Below, piece after piece: positions 26,641-36,078 of a stretch of DNA of 64,000 bases. The stretch is from Cytobacillus eiseniae. GTDB taxonomy: Bacteria > Bacillota > Bacilli > Bacillales > Cytobacillaceae. A model generated the notes under the pieces. It was not told where the DNA came from, made no database searches, and worked only from the letters and a program-made list of their open reading frames with translations. Both the position numbers and the translations under genes were made by a program. The stretch spans positions 1 through 64,000 of the forward strand of contig NZ_JAGIKZ010000010.1 in the NCBI RefSeq assembly GCF_017874625.1, read 5' to 3'. Numbering within the stretch: the stretch's first letter is position 1; each line of letters opens with the position of its first letter.

Positions 26641-26818
26641 CGGACTGAGAATCCCTTATTTCGCAAAGATACTCCTATTTCATTGCGTTTGCGGACACCC
26701 GTTCCTTTATTTGCTCCAAATCATGCAAAATAGCTTCAAAGTAACTAAATAACGGAACGTGAGTCCGTTTACCAACAAAAATCATGGGTTTTTACTGAAA
26801 TAACGGATCGTATGTCCA
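26641..26818. repeat. Four 21-bp repeats in mirrored pairs, 51-bp spacing
   Basis: Two direct copies of a 21-mer of the type CGGACTCACGTTCCGTTATTT lie at 26641-26661 and 26692-26712 and two inverted copies at 26747-26767 and 26798-26818. Both pairs are spaced 51 bp, so the block is one long imperfect palindrome in the gap between the convergent permease and DUF624 genes. The remaining gap sequence to 26988 shows nothing recognisable. Confidence 0.75.
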
Positions 26819-26988
26819 CTTGGATTTCAACTGTAAATATTACACTGCGATAAAAAATCAGGTATAAATCCTTTGCGTTACTCGATTTCAAATACTATTT
26901 TTTCTACCCGTTATGAACTACATAGAAAATCTCCCCTCTTTTTATCAAAGGAACTTTTCCATCTGCATTTTTATACTTTCTAACGCAG

Positions 26989-27612
26989 TTATTTCGTCTG
27001 TTGCTTTTTCTTGTCCATCTTATTGAAGACTAAAAAGCATGTAGTCATCAAAATAGCGGCTGTTATACTGCCACCGAAGAAAAAGCCTAATCCAGGTACA
27101 AATTTGACCACGATGAACACAGCACCAATTCCTGAAATCATCACCAGATTTTCGATCGGATGAATCAGCATCATTAGAAATGCATTTTTGATGATCTGCA
27201 CCAATTTTAATTCAAAGTGAACATAAATCGGAATCAAGTAGAAAATCGTCATAATTGCGGCAAGCATGAACAGATAGATAGGAATTTGAATAAAGCCCAG
27301 ATCGTCCTTCCCTGCATTCTTTATAATCACTAGATCAAGAACAATAAGTCCCATCACAACTAAGATGATGAAGCCTAGTTGATTGCTTCTAATAAACTCC
27401 GATTTATAAGTGGTCCAAAAGGTTCGGAAAATAGGTATATCTGTTTCACCCATAAGCCATTTGCGAATAATGGTAAACATTGAAATTGTCGCTGGAAAAA
27501 AGCCAACAACAACTAAACCAGCTAGTGAGAATCCAAGCCATAACAGATTTATATAAGCAAATTTCGTAATCCATTCTGTTGCAATATACGCTCGATTGGC
27601 AATATTATTCAT
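26989..27612 (-). CDS. DUF624 membrane protein, YesL-like
   Basis: 207 residues, about five hydrophobic helices; the N-terminal part (TKFAYINLLWLGFSLAGLVVVGFFPATISMF, read in two pieces) and the following KWLMGETDIPIFRTFW are characteristic of the DUF624/YesL family, which is nearly always encoded next to YesMN-type kinases and sugar importers. Function unknown; a role in sugar-transport sensing is inferred from context. The ATG at 27612 follows GGGGGG by 5 bases. It is the last gene of the xylA-xylB-epimerase direction. Confidence 0.8.
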   Translation of the reverse strand: MNNIANRAYIATEWITKFAYINLLWLGFSLAGLVVVGFFPATISMFTIIRKWLMGETDIPIFRTFWTTYKSEFIRSNQLGFIILVVMGLIVLDLVIIKNAGKDDLGFIQIPIYLFMLAAIMTIFYLIPIYVHFELKLVQIIKNAFLMMLIHPIENLVMISGIGAVFIVVKFVPGLGFFFGGSITAAILMTTCFLVFNKMDKKKQQTK

Positions 27613-27727
27613 ACAATCCCCCCGAACAAATGTGAAGGCTTTCATTTCAACCAAATTCGTATTCTATGTTTATTATATAACAGTTGTCCCTTACTGGATG
27701 ATCCACTAGCAAAATTCCCTCTCAATT

Positions 27728-28768
27728 CTACATTTCTTCCCACCCAAACTTATACTTAGTAACCGAAGAATAGAGTTGACCCTTATCAAGAATGATTGAG
27801 GGAAAGTCGGCATGATGAATGGCATCAGGGAGTCCTTGTGTTTCCAAACAAATGCCTAAATATTTACTAGCAGGAACTCCTTGAAAGCCCTTTTCCGATT
27901 GCAAAGAGTTGCCCGAGTAAACGACAACAGCCGGTTCATCTGTTTCAACAATTAGAATCCGCCCGCTCTCAGCATCCTTCAGAACCATTTCATTTTCATG
28001 ATTGGTGCTGAGTATAAACGGGTGGTCATATCCATTTCCTACTAAAACATTTTGAGGATGTTCGGAATGAACTCCTGTTTCAATCATCCGTTCCTCTCTG
28101 AAATCAAATGGCGTATGATCGACCTTTGCTAAATAACCGGTTGGAATGAATTCATCATCTAATTCTAGGAACCTATCGCTTTTTAAAGTGAGTGTATGCT
28201 TTAAAACATCCCTTTTTACATTCCCGCTTAAGTTAAAATAAGAATGATTGGTAACCGTAAGCAGTGTCTTTTGATCCGAATGAGCCCTATAGTGGATCGA
28301 TAGTTCATTTTCATTATTGAGCGTATAAGTCACCTCGAGGAGCAGATTTCCTGGATACCCTTCTTCTCCATCCTTACTTTCATATTTAAAACAAATGCCA
28401 TCCTCAATTACTTCTGCCTCCCATACCACCTTATCAAACCCTTTAATCCCGCCATGCAGATGATTGACAGAATCATTTTGAGCTAAAGTATACATCTTCC
28501 CATCAAGCTCAAATGAACCACCTTTTATTCGCCCTCCAACACGGCCGACAACAGCACCAAGAAAATTAGTGTCATTGAGGTAATCATCCAATGAATCATG
28601 GCCAAGTACAACATTCTCGAATTGTCCATCTCTATCTGGAACAATGATTTCCGTTATTATACAGCCGTAATTTATCGATTTAACTTTGACGCCACACTCA
28701 TTAATTATTGTAAACAAATAGACAGGCTGATCACCGATTTGACCAAAACTTTCTTTCATAACCTTCAT
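27728..28768 (-). CDS. galM: Aldose 1-epimerase (mutarotase)
   Basis: Interconverts alpha and beta anomers of free aldoses, here probably xylose or its oligosaccharide products. 346 residues, usual length. Landmarks: GAVVGRVGGRIKGG near residue 70, NDSVNHLHGGIKGFDK near 90 (catalytic-site histidine), VTNHSYFNLSG near 165 (second histidine), and the glutamate-bearing LGICLETQGLPDAIHH near 300. The ATG at 28768 follows AGGGAGGA; an in-frame extension to 28831 overlaps a hairpin. It lies downstream of xylB in the same direction. Confidence 0.92.
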   Translation of the reverse strand: MKVMKESFGQIGDQPVYLFTIINECGVKVKSINYGCIITEIIVPDRDGQFENVVLGHDSLDDYLNDTNFLGAVVGRVGGRIKGGSFELDGKMYTLAQNDSVNHLHGGIKGFDKVVWEAEVIEDGICFKYESKDGEEGYPGNLLLEVTYTLNNENELSIHYRAHSDQKTLLTVTNHSYFNLSGNVKRDVLKHTLTLKSDRFLELDDEFIPTGYLAKVDHTPFDFREERMIETGVHSEHPQNVLVGNGYDHPFILSTNHENEMVLKDAESGRILIVETDEPAVVVYSGNSLQSEKGFQGVPASKYLGICLETQGLPDAIHHADFPSIILDKGQLYSSVTKYKFGWEEM

Positions 28769-28814
28769 TTTTATCCTCCCTCCTCTCAAACAATGACTGC
28801 AAATGCTGATCAAC

Positions 28815-28842
28815 TGAAAAGAAAGCCCCACATGTAGTGGGG
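28815..28842 (-). terminator. Hairpin between xylB and the epimerase gene
   Basis: Minus-strand stem CCCCAC/GTGGGG (28826-28831 with 28837-28842, loop of 5) followed by CTTTCTTTTC. Short stem and broken T tract: probably a partial terminator. Confidence 0.5.
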
Positions 28843-28858
28843 ATTTGATTAATAAGGT

Positions 28859-30352
28859 CTATTTTCTTAACTCACTTAATTGATCATTAAGCATCTTTGT
28901 CTGCTGATACACTTGCTGATAAATCGCAAAGATTTTCTGGTAGGTTTCTACATTTTCCTTGATTGGATCATAAGTTTTAGCTGTTTGAATGAACACTTCA
29001 GCACATTCCTTCAAAGAGGGAAACCAGCCGCAGCCGTATGCTGCCAACATAGCCGCTCCCATTCCTGGTCCTTGTTCACTCGTCAATCTTTCAATTTTAG
29101 CATTGAAAATGTCTGCCTGCATCTGCAGCCATGCTTCATTTTTCGCACCGCCACCAATTGAAATGATCGAATCAATTATTTTCCCATTCCTTCTAAAGAT
29201 TTCAAGCGATTCATTTAAGGAAAACGTAATTCCTTCAAGGACTGCACGTGCAAAATGCTTTCGCTCATGGACAGCATCTATGCCAATAAAACTGCCGCGA
29301 ATATTGGCATCTGCATACGGTGTTCGCTCTCCTACGATATATGGTGTAAACAATAACCCTCGACTCCCAGGAGGCACCTCATTCACACCTTCTAAAAACG
29401 GCTCGAAAGATTCTTGCTTTGCAAAAGTATCTTTAAACCAGCTTAAACTATAACCAGCTGCCAACGTCACACCCATCGTATAATAAGCCTTTTCTTCCCC
29501 ATGATTAAAGTAATGAACCTTTCCTTCAAAATCAAGATCATTCCTTTCTTCATAAGAAAGAACAACACCAGACGTTCCGATACTGCATAAAGTTTTTCCT
29601 TCAGACAAAACGCCAGAGCCAATGGCGCCACACGCATTATCCGCGCCGCCCGCAAACACCTTTGTCACTTCCGATAATCCTGTTTCTTCAGCAAATTCCG
29701 CTTTTACGGTTCCAACAAACTCATGAGATTCCACTAATGGGGGACATAGCTCTGGAGAAAGGCCGAAAGAATTTAATAACTCATGACTCCATTCCCGCTT
29801 AGCTACGTTTAAAAGAAGAGTTCCAGCTGCATCCGAGTACTCCATATGAATATTTCCGGTAATCCGAAAACGCAAATAATCCTTAGGAAGCATAAATGTC
29901 CTTGAGCGCTCGAAAATTTCAGGCTCATGCTCTTTTACCCAAAGAATTTTTGGTAAGGTAAAGCCCTCCAACGCAGGGTTCTTCGTTATCTCTAAAAGTT
30001 GCTGTTTGCCGACGATCTCATAGATTTCCTGACATTGTTTCGTTGTTCTAGTGTCATTCCATAGGATCGCATTTCTCAGTACTTGATCCTCCTGATCTAA
30101 TAGGACAAGACCATGCATCTGCCCAGAAAAGCTAATCCCCTCAATATCATCCGCATCCAAATGCTCGATTAATTCAGCTAGGCCTGCAGTGGTTTTTTCA
30201 ACCCACTCTTCAGGGTTTTGCTCACTATAACCAGATTTCTCACTAATGAGAGGATAAGATTTTGAGACCTCTTTACATACTTCTCCCTCTTGATTGACAA
30301 GTAATACTTTCACTGCACTCGTCCCGAGGTCAATACCGATTACATATTTCAT
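28859..30352 (-). CDS. xylB: Xylulokinase XylB
   Basis: Phosphorylates D-xylulose to xylulose 5-phosphate for the pentose phosphate pathway. FGGY-family kinase, 497 residues, as in B. subtilis. The N-terminal IGIDLGTSAVKVLL phosphate loop is followed by FSGQMHGLVLLD near residue 75 (substrate contact) and AILWNDTRT; the C-terminal SIGGGAKNEAWLQMQADIF near 395 is the FGGY signature region. The ATG at 30352 follows AAGGA by 8 bases. Downstream of xylA; a hairpin in the 76-bp gap may tune expression. Confidence 0.95.
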   Translation of the reverse strand: MKYVIGIDLGTSAVKVLLVNQEGEVCKEVSKSYPLISEKSGYSEQNPEEWVEKTTAGLAELIEHLDADDIEGISFSGQMHGLVLLDQEDQVLRNAILWNDTRTTKQCQEIYEIVGKQQLLEITKNPALEGFTLPKILWVKEHEPEIFERSRTFMLPKDYLRFRITGNIHMEYSDAAGTLLLNVAKREWSHELLNSFGLSPELCPPLVESHEFVGTVKAEFAEETGLSEVTKVFAGGADNACGAIGSGVLSEGKTLCSIGTSGVVLSYEERNDLDFEGKVHYFNHGEEKAYYTMGVTLAAGYSLSWFKDTFAKQESFEPFLEGVNEVPPGSRGLLFTPYIVGERTPYADANIRGSFIGIDAVHERKHFARAVLEGITFSLNESLEIFRRNGKIIDSIISIGGGAKNEAWLQMQADIFNAKIERLTSEQGPGMGAAMLAAYGCGWFPSLKECAEVFIQTAKTYDPIKENVETYQKIFAIYQQVYQQTKMLNDQLSELRK

Positions 30353-30370
30353 CCGGATCATCCTTTTTAT

Positions 30371-30404
30371 AAAAATATGCTGGAGCAAAACACTTCCAGC
30401 ATAT
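30371..30404 (-). terminator. Hairpin between xylA and xylB
   Basis: Perfect 10-bp stem ATATGCTGGA/TCCAGCATAT (30375-30384 with 30395-30404), followed by TTTTTAT on the minus strand just before the xylB ribosome binding site. A leaky terminator or processing site that would favour xylA mRNA. Confidence 0.65.
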
Positions 30405-30428
30405 TTCTATGATTCTTATTAAATTAAC

Positions 30429-31760
30429 TTAAACATTCACAGCAGAAAGTGTTTCTAGTAAATATTGATTAATTAAAGCTTTTAAGCGTTCCGTTCTGCC
30501 AGATTGATTTTTTATTTCTGTTAATTGCAGAGCATATGCTTCAAGCTCGTGGAAGTTTGTTTTTCCTTCCACAATTTCTAAGCCAATCCCTTTAGTATAA
30601 CTGCTATATCGTTCTTCAATAAAACCATCAAGAACTTTGTCTTCTATTAATTTGTTAGCTACCTTTAGACCGACAGCAAATGCATCCATCCCCGCAATAT
30701 GTGCATGGAAAAGATCTTCCGCCTCAAATGATCCTCTTCTTACTTTTGCATCGAAATTTAAACCACCGCTGCCTAAGCCGCCATTTTTCAAAATTTCATA
30801 CATCGCTAATGTGTTTGTATATAAGTCTGTCGGGAATTCATCCGTATCCCAGCCAAGAAGTGTATCCCCTTGGTTTGCATCAACTGAACCAAGCATCCCA
30901 TTAATCCGTGCGGTTCTTAACTCATGCTCAAACGTATGTCCAGCAAGGGTTGCATGGTTTGCTTCAATATTAAATTTGAAGGAATCTGTTAGATCATATT
31001 TTTGTAAAAATGCCAAACCAGTTGCCACATCAAAATCATATTGATGCTTCGTTGGCTCTTTAGGCTTTGGCTCGATTAAGAAAGGCACATGTAATCCGAT
31101 TTCTTTCGCATAGTCTACTGCCATGTGGAAAAATCGCGCTAAATTATCCTGCTCAAGCTTCATATCTGTATTAAGCAGTGTTTCGTAGCCTTCACGACCA
31201 CCCCAGAAAACGTAGTTCTCAGCTCCAAGCTCTTTTGCTACTTCTAAACCTTTTTTTACCTTTGCTGCTGAGTATGCAAATACATCTGCATTTGGCGAAG
31301 TAGCCGCACCATGCGTATATCGAGGGTTTGAGAACATATTAGCTGTATTCCAAAGCAATTTTGTTTTACTTGTTTTCATGTAATCTTTGATCATTTCAAC
31401 AATAACATCTTGATTTTCATTTGATTCCTTTAACGTACTGCCTTCAGGAGCAATATCCACATCATGGAAAGCAAAGAATGGTACATTTAGTTTTTCAAAT
31501 AGTTCAAATGCTGCTTCCACACGCGCTTTTGCTAAGTCTAATCCTTGAAGGCGATCCCAAGGACGGATAGCCGTACCAACACCAAATGGATCTGAACCAT
31601 CGGCGGTAAATGTATGCCAATATGCTACAGAAAAACGAAGAATTTCTTCCATTGACTTGCCATTTATTATTTCATCTGGATTATAATACTTGAATGAAAA
31701 AGGATTTTTGGATGATGAACCTTCAAATTGAATTTTGTTAACGGTTTCAAAAATGGCCAT
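30429..31760 (-). CDS. xylA: Xylose isomerase XylA
   Basis: Converts D-xylose to D-xylulose. 443 residues, class II length. The catalytic histidine lies in [13 protein letters not shown] near residue 100, with metal ligands in [17 protein letters not shown] near 232, [17 protein letters not shown] near 268 and [21 protein letters not shown] near 296. GGGAGG precedes the ATG. First gene of the operon, controlled by the XylR operator at 31859-31883; divergent from xylR. Confidence 0.97.
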   Translation of the reverse strand: MAIFETVNKIQFEGSSSKNPFSFKYYNPDEIINGKSMEEILRFSVAYWHTFTADGSDPFGVGTAIRPWDRLQGLDLAKARVEAAFELFEKLNVPFFAFHDVDIAPEGSTLKESNENQDVIVEMIKDYMKTSKTKLLWNTANMFSNPRYTHGAATSPNADVFAYSAAKVKKGLEVAKELGAENYVFWGGREGYETLLNTDMKLEQDNLARFFHMAVDYAKEIGLHVPFLIEPKPKEPTKHQYDFDVATGLAFLQKYDLTDSFKFNIEANHATLAGHTFEHELRTARINGMLGSVDANQGDTLLGWDTDEFPTDLYTNTLAMYEILKNGGLGSGGLNFDAKVRRGSFEAEDLFHAHIAGMDAFAVGLKVANKLIEDKVLDGFIEERYSSYTKGIGLEIVEGKTNFHELEAYALQLTEIKNQSGRTERLKALINQYLLETLSAVNV

Positions 31761-31841
31761 GGCTTTATTCCTCCCAATATTTAGTAATACTTTCGTATAA
31801 AAGAGTGATTGCAGCTATTAATCTATATCGTAGTTAAATAG

Positions 31842-31884
31842 ATTATAGCACCGTATACTTAGTTTGTATATAAAATAAACTAAG
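31842..31884 (-). promoter_or_regulatory. xylA promoter with XylR operator
   Basis: Operator TTAGTTT-N11-AAACTAA at 31859-31883 (arms extend one base each side). On the minus strand -10 TATAAT is at 31847-31842, with a weak -35 (TATACA) inside the operator, so XylR would cover the -35. Nothing else clear is seen in 31761-32100 except a degenerate half site near 32048. Confidence 0.8.
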
Positions 31885-32100
31885 TTGATTGCTATCTCTT
31901 TGCAGAATATAATCTAATACGAAATCTGTTAATATTTAGACAATCTCTATCAAGATTAGACACTAAATTTCCCTTAATTATTAATCGTTTATAGATTGGG
32001 AATAACTATTGTCATATCAAACATATTCAAATGTTAGTATATCAAATAAACAAACTTCTATGATAAACTACGTATACTAGCTAATAAGGAGTTTTTAAGA

Positions 32101-33276
32101 GTGGAAAATATGACATGGAATCAGAAAGTTGTAAAGAAAAACAATAAAGCACTCGTATTACAAATCATTCGAGAAAAAGAGCAGATTTCCAGAGCAGACA
32201 TCGCACAAGTTTCGGGATTAAATAAAGCAACTGTTTCATTATTAGTGAGTGAGCTATTAGAAGAAGAACTAACTTTTGAATCTGGACCTGGGGTATCAAG
32301 TGGCGGCCGTCGCCCTGTCATTCTTCATTTCAATAAAGAAGCCGGATATACAATTGGAGTGGATATAGGAGTAAACTATGTATTATGTGTACTAACTGAT
32401 TTAAAAGGAACAATTATTATTGAAAAAAATCAACTAGTTAATCGGACGCCCTATTCAGGAATCATAAGCATTATTCAAGACATGATTCAATCCCTTATCA
32501 ATGAAATGCCAAGTAGTAAGTATGGGGTCGTAGGGATAGGAGTAGGGGTACCAGGCATTGTTAATAAAGAAGGGACGGTCCTTCTTGCTCCTAATTTAGG
32601 ATGGACTAACATTCAGTTAAAAACAGACCTTGAAAGACTATTCCACATTCCTGTCATCATTGAAAACGAGGCAAAAGCTGGGGCTGTTGGGGAACAACAA
32701 TTTGGGTCAGGCCAAGACTTCCAAAATATTATTTATATTAGCGCTGGAATTGGGATTGGTGTAGGAATTATTTTTAACAACCAATTATATCAAGGGAAAA
32801 ATGGTTTTTCAGGTGAAATGGGGCATATGATTATTCAAATGGACGGGAAACAGTGCAACTGTGGGAGTAAAGGTTGTTGGGAAGCATACGCTTCTGAGCA
32901 TGCTTTGCTCGCAATGGCTGACGAAAAGATCGAATCATTAGAATCATTGATAAAACTCGCTGAAAATGGAGACCAAACTAGCAAAGAGATTTTCAAAAAA
33001 ACAGGTAATTATTTAGGGTATGGCATTAGTAACATTATTAATACCTTTAACCCAGACCAAGTGATTATCGGTAATCGCTTGGCATTAGCAAAAGAATGGA
33101 TGGAGGAATCCATTCAGACGACAATCGCACATCATACACTTGCATTTCATAAAAATGAGATGCAATTAGATTTTGCGAAGTATAGCAAACACTCCACTGT
33201 ATTAGGCGTATCTGCATTTGTTGTTGAAAATTTCCTTAAAGGAGAAGCAAAAATCTCATTAAGTGAATTAAATTAA
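32101..33276 (+). CDS. xylR: Xylose repressor XylR (ROK family)
   Basis: 391 residues. The N-terminal winged helix (residues 13-70) contains SRADIAQVSGLNKATVSLLV; the ROK sugar-kinase-like domain follows, with IGVDIGVNYVLCVLTDLKG near 82, GVGVPGIV near 150 and the zinc-binding CNCGSKGCWEAYAS near 257. GTG start, with AAGGAG 9 bases upstream. Represses xylose genes until xylose binds. Divergent from xylA. The three matching operators in the window suggest it also controls the YesMN/importer genes and the GH43 gene. Confidence 0.95.
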   Translation: MENMTWNQKVVKKNNKALVLQIIREKEQISRADIAQVSGLNKATVSLLVSELLEEELTFESGPGVSSGGRRPVILHFNKEAGYTIGVDIGVNYVLCVLTDLKGTIIIEKNQLVNRTPYSGIISIIQDMIQSLINEMPSSKYGVVGIGVGVPGIVNKEGTVLLAPNLGWTNIQLKTDLERLFHIPVIIENEAKAGAVGEQQFGSGQDFQNIIYISAGIGIGVGIIFNNQLYQGKNGFSGEMGHMIIQMDGKQCNCGSKGCWEAYASEHALLAMADEKIESLESLIKLAENGDQTSKEIFKKTGNYLGYGISNIINTFNPDQVIIGNRLALAKEWMEESIQTTIAHHTLAFHKNEMQLDFAKYSKHSTVLGVSAFVVENFLKGEAKISLSELN

Positions 33277-33344
33277 GAGCGGATTCTTCCCCTACTACTT
33301 TTAGTATGTTCAAACCGTCCATTCATCTGCAGGTAACTACATCG

Positions 33345-33390
33345 AAGTTACCCCCACTTTCTTCGCAAAAAGTGGGGGTAACTTTGTTTA
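33345..33390 (+). terminator. Terminator of xylR
   Basis: Perfect 16-bp stem (33345-33360 with 33369-33384, loop of 8) containing AAGTTACCCCCACT, followed by TGTTTAC. Strong stem with a poor T tract; may also serve the convergent GH43 gene. Confidence 0.75.
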
Positions 33391-33440
33391 CGATTCATAT
33401 AATAGCTAATCTCAACTAAGGAAGCAAGCTATTAAGCTGC

Positions 33441-34430
33441 TTATTCTCCCTCATATGGATCGATTGTTTGAATCGTTCCGTCCTCGTTATATTTCAGTTC
33501 AGTGTATTTCACTGATCGTTTATGGTTTACACCACCTGATAATGAACAATCATGATAGAACAAATACCATTTTTCCTTAAATTGAACAATTGAATGATGG
33601 GTAGTCCAGCCGATTACAGGTGTAAGAATCGTACCCTTGAATACAAATGGGCCTTGTGGATTCTCGCTTACCGCATAAACAATTTTATGAGTAGTCCCTG
33701 TTGAATAAGAGAGATAGTAAAGACCATTATATTTATGAACCCACGGACCCTCAAAATATCTGCGGTCTTCGTCACCTGCTAAGATAGGATTCCCTTGTTC
33801 ATCTACAATAGAGATTTCCTGCGGTTCATTTTTAAAACTTAGCATATCTTCATTCAATTCAGCTACGATCGGCCCTAAAGCAGGTAGTGATGGGGCTGGA
33901 CCTTCTCCATCTGGATTAAAAGTTCCAGTTTGCCATTTTTCCAGCTGTCCGCCCCAAAGGCCGCCAAAATACATATATGCTCTTTCGTCTTCGTCCACAA
34001 ATACCGCTGGATCAATGCTATAGCTGCCTTGAATGTAATTTTCCTCTGGCTTAAATGGCCCTTCAGGTTTCGCGCTAGTTGCCACACCCATTCGAAAAAT
34101 TCCATCCTTATCTCTCGCTGGGAAAAATAAATAATACGTATTATTTTTGTATGCAGCATCAGGAGCCCAAAGCTGTTTACTCGCCCAAGGAATATCTCTT
34201 AAATGAAGTACTTCTCCATGATCTATACATGGCCCATCTATATGATCCATTGATAGAACATGGTAATCCTCCATCTTATATTGATCACCGTTATCATTAG
34301 ATGGTTCATCATGTTCAAGATCATGAGAAGGATAAATATAAAGTTTTCCATCAAAAACATGTGCAGAAGGATCTGCTGTAAAGATATGCGTTACTATCGG
34401 TTCATTAGGCTTTGCATTTTTCCCCATCAT
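33441..34430 (-). CDS. Intracellular GH43 glycosidase (xylosidase/arabinofuranosidase type)
   Basis: 329 residues, five-bladed propeller glycosidase of family 43. The general base aspartate is in IFTADPSAHVFDGKLY near residue 22, the pKa-modulating aspartate in SIDPAVFVDEDE near 140, and the catalytic glutamate in YFEGPWVHKYNGLYYLSYS near 210. No signal peptide, so it acts in the cytoplasm on imported oligosaccharides. The ATG at 34430 follows AGGAGG by 6 bases. A XylR operator 48 bp upstream ties it to xylose induction. Xylosidase versus arabinofuranosidase specificity cannot be decided from sequence. Confidence 0.9.
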   Translation of the reverse strand: MMGKNAKPNEPIVTHIFTADPSAHVFDGKLYIYPSHDLEHDEPSNDNGDQYKMEDYHVLSMDHIDGPCIDHGEVLHLRDIPWASKQLWAPDAAYKNNTYYLFFPARDKDGIFRMGVATSAKPEGPFKPEENYIQGSYSIDPAVFVDEDERAYMYFGGLWGGQLEKWQTGTFNPDGEGPAPSLPALGPIVAELNEDMLSFKNEPQEISIVDEQGNPILAGDEDRRYFEGPWVHKYNGLYYLSYSTGTTHKIVYAVSENPQGPFVFKGTILTPVIGWTTHHSIVQFKEKWYLFYHDCSLSGGVNHKRSVKYTELKYNEDGTIQTIDPYEGE

Positions 34431-34477
34431 TAATATCCTCCTAAAATTTGATACTGACAAGTTTATTATATATCAAC

Positions 34478-34502
34478 TAACTTTGTTTACTCAACAAACT
34501 AA
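34478..34502. promoter_or_regulatory. XylR operator before the GH43 gene
   Basis: Read on the minus strand: TTAGTTT, 11 bases, AAAGTTA; same spacing as the other two operators, with two mismatches in the second arm. A -10 TATAAT (34469-34464, minus strand) lies directly downstream. Confidence 0.7.
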
Positions 34503-34555
34503 ATTAATATAATAGAATTATAAGATAAATCCTCCTGTAAATAATCAACTAACAT

Positions 34556-34592
34556 AGAAAAACACACTGCATTTCATGAATTCACAGTGTGT
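34556..34592 (-). terminator. Terminator of the AI-2E-family gene
   Basis: Perfect 8-bp stem ACACACTG (34562-34569) with CAGTGTGT (34585-34592), then TTTTTC on the minus strand, about 140 bp past the stop codon. Confidence 0.7.
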
Positions 34593-34732
34593 CTTTCACT
34601 TTATAAAGAATAGTACGAAAGATTTTAGATAGGGATCTCTACATCCACCTAATTCTCTAACATATTAATAATAAATGCTGGCAAAAGAAAGGCAAACATT
34701 TATTAATTAACTAAATACTTTACGAAACTTAT

Positions 34733-35815
34733 TCATGCTTCCTTAAAGATCTTTACGATGTTCACTACAAGTACCTTTGCAATAGAATAAGCTGGAATGA
34801 CGAATATAATCCCCAAAATCCCCATAAAGTTCCCTGCCGATAAGATCAGAACAATGATTGTTAGTGGATGAATATTCAATGTTTTCCCCATGATATTCGG
34901 CGAAATAATGTTGCCTTCAATTTGTTGAGCCACTAACATAATAATCGCTACGTAAAGAGCCATAATTGGGTCTTGAAATAGAGCAACTAAGAATGCAGGT
35001 ACTACGGCAATATAAGGTCCTAAAAACGGAATGACGTTTGTAAACATTCCGAACATCGCTAATACTAGAGAATAGTTCAGGCCAATTATTAAGTAGCCTA
35101 TATACAGAAGTAACCCAACAATAATACTAACGAGCATTTGACCTTGAATATAAGTTGAAATGGTCTTGTCCATTTCCTTTAATATATTTTTCACATGGTC
35201 CCTTTTAGACTGTGGGAACAAAACAGCCACACTTGGCGCAAACCGATGACTATCCTTTAACATATAAAATAAAATAAACGGAACAAGAACAAGGTAGAAG
35301 ATCGTATTAATAAAACCGCCAATCCATCCGAAGATGCCCAAAATTCCATTTGCGATATTTCCTACATTGGATTCTAGTCTCGTTTCTAATTCTGTACTTG
35401 CAGTAAGTAATGCTTCTTGAACGAAATCTGGAAAAGTAGAGCGATTTTCCTGAACAAATTTCATCCAATCCATCACAGTAGAAACCATCATCGGCAAATT
35501 ATCCACAAATCGTTCTAATTGATCATTAATAACCGGTCCAACCAATCTTATAATCCCATAAATGAACAAGATGAGCACAATATAGGAAACTAAAATTGCA
35601 ATCCATCTTGGTACCTTTTTCTTTTCTAGCCATGCGACTAGTGGCCGACATAAATAAAATAAAATACCTGCTACAACAAACGGTAAAAAAATTGTTTTGA
35701 GCACAACAACAATTGGCGTTAATATAAATTGATTTATATTTAATAAAAACACAATAATTAAAAACAAAATGATGGCAACCATAATTTTAAACCATCTTTT
35801 TTCTAGCATCGACAT
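34733..35815 (-). CDS. AI-2E family (PerM-like) membrane protein
   Basis: 360 residues with about eight hydrophobic helices: two at the N-terminus (12-60), one near 68-90, a soluble middle (90-150), then helices from 155. MFTNVIPFLGPYIAVVPAFLVAL near residue 245 is the conserved signature of the AI-2E transporter family. Members export small molecules or ions; the autoinducer role is proven only for a few, so the substrate here is open. Two in-frame ATGs (35815, 35809) compete for a weak ribosome binding site. Monocistronic. Confidence 0.85.
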   Translation of the reverse strand: MSMLEKRWFKIMVAIILFLIIVFLLNINQFILTPIVVVLKTIFLPFVVAGILFYLCRPLVAWLEKKKVPRWIAILVSYIVLILFIYGIIRLVGPVINDQLERFVDNLPMMVSTVMDWMKFVQENRSTFPDFVQEALLTASTELETRLESNVGNIANGILGIFGWIGGFINTIFYLVLVPFILFYMLKDSHRFAPSVAVLFPQSKRDHVKNILKEMDKTISTYIQGQMLVSIIVGLLLYIGYLIIGLNYSLVLAMFGMFTNVIPFLGPYIAVVPAFLVALFQDPIMALYVAIIMLVAQQIEGNIISPNIMGKTLNIHPLTIIVLILSAGNFMGILGIIFVIPAYSIAKVLVVNIVKIFKEA

Positions 35816-35977
35816 GTACCATTCTCACTTCCTTAAGTTCAAAAATAAATCCTTAATTGAATAGTACAATTAAACGACTGAAATTCCAATTATTTAATAG
35901 GAGAGATTTCCTTTTAGGTCAACAATTTCAATTATCATAACATAAAATTATGAATATTTAGTAAATAATTCAATTTT

Positions 35978-36013
35978 AAAAAAAGATTCTATCCTAATTT
36001 AGGATAGAATCTT
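35978..36013 (-). terminator. Terminator of the siderophore importer operon
   Basis: Perfect 14-bp stem AAGATTCTATCCTA (35983-35996) with its complement (36000-36013), loop of 3, then a T tract on the minus strand (35977-35984). Confidence 0.9.
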
Positions 36014-36078
36014 AGTCGATAAAATCGAAAAACAAGGTATGAATAGCTTAGATTTTCCCACTTATTATTAGTAATTCC

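Noticed and set aside
32033..32058. Possible second XylR operator before xylR
   Set aside because: Only one arm (AAACAAACT) resembles the operator; the other arm does not match the TTAGTTT sequence.
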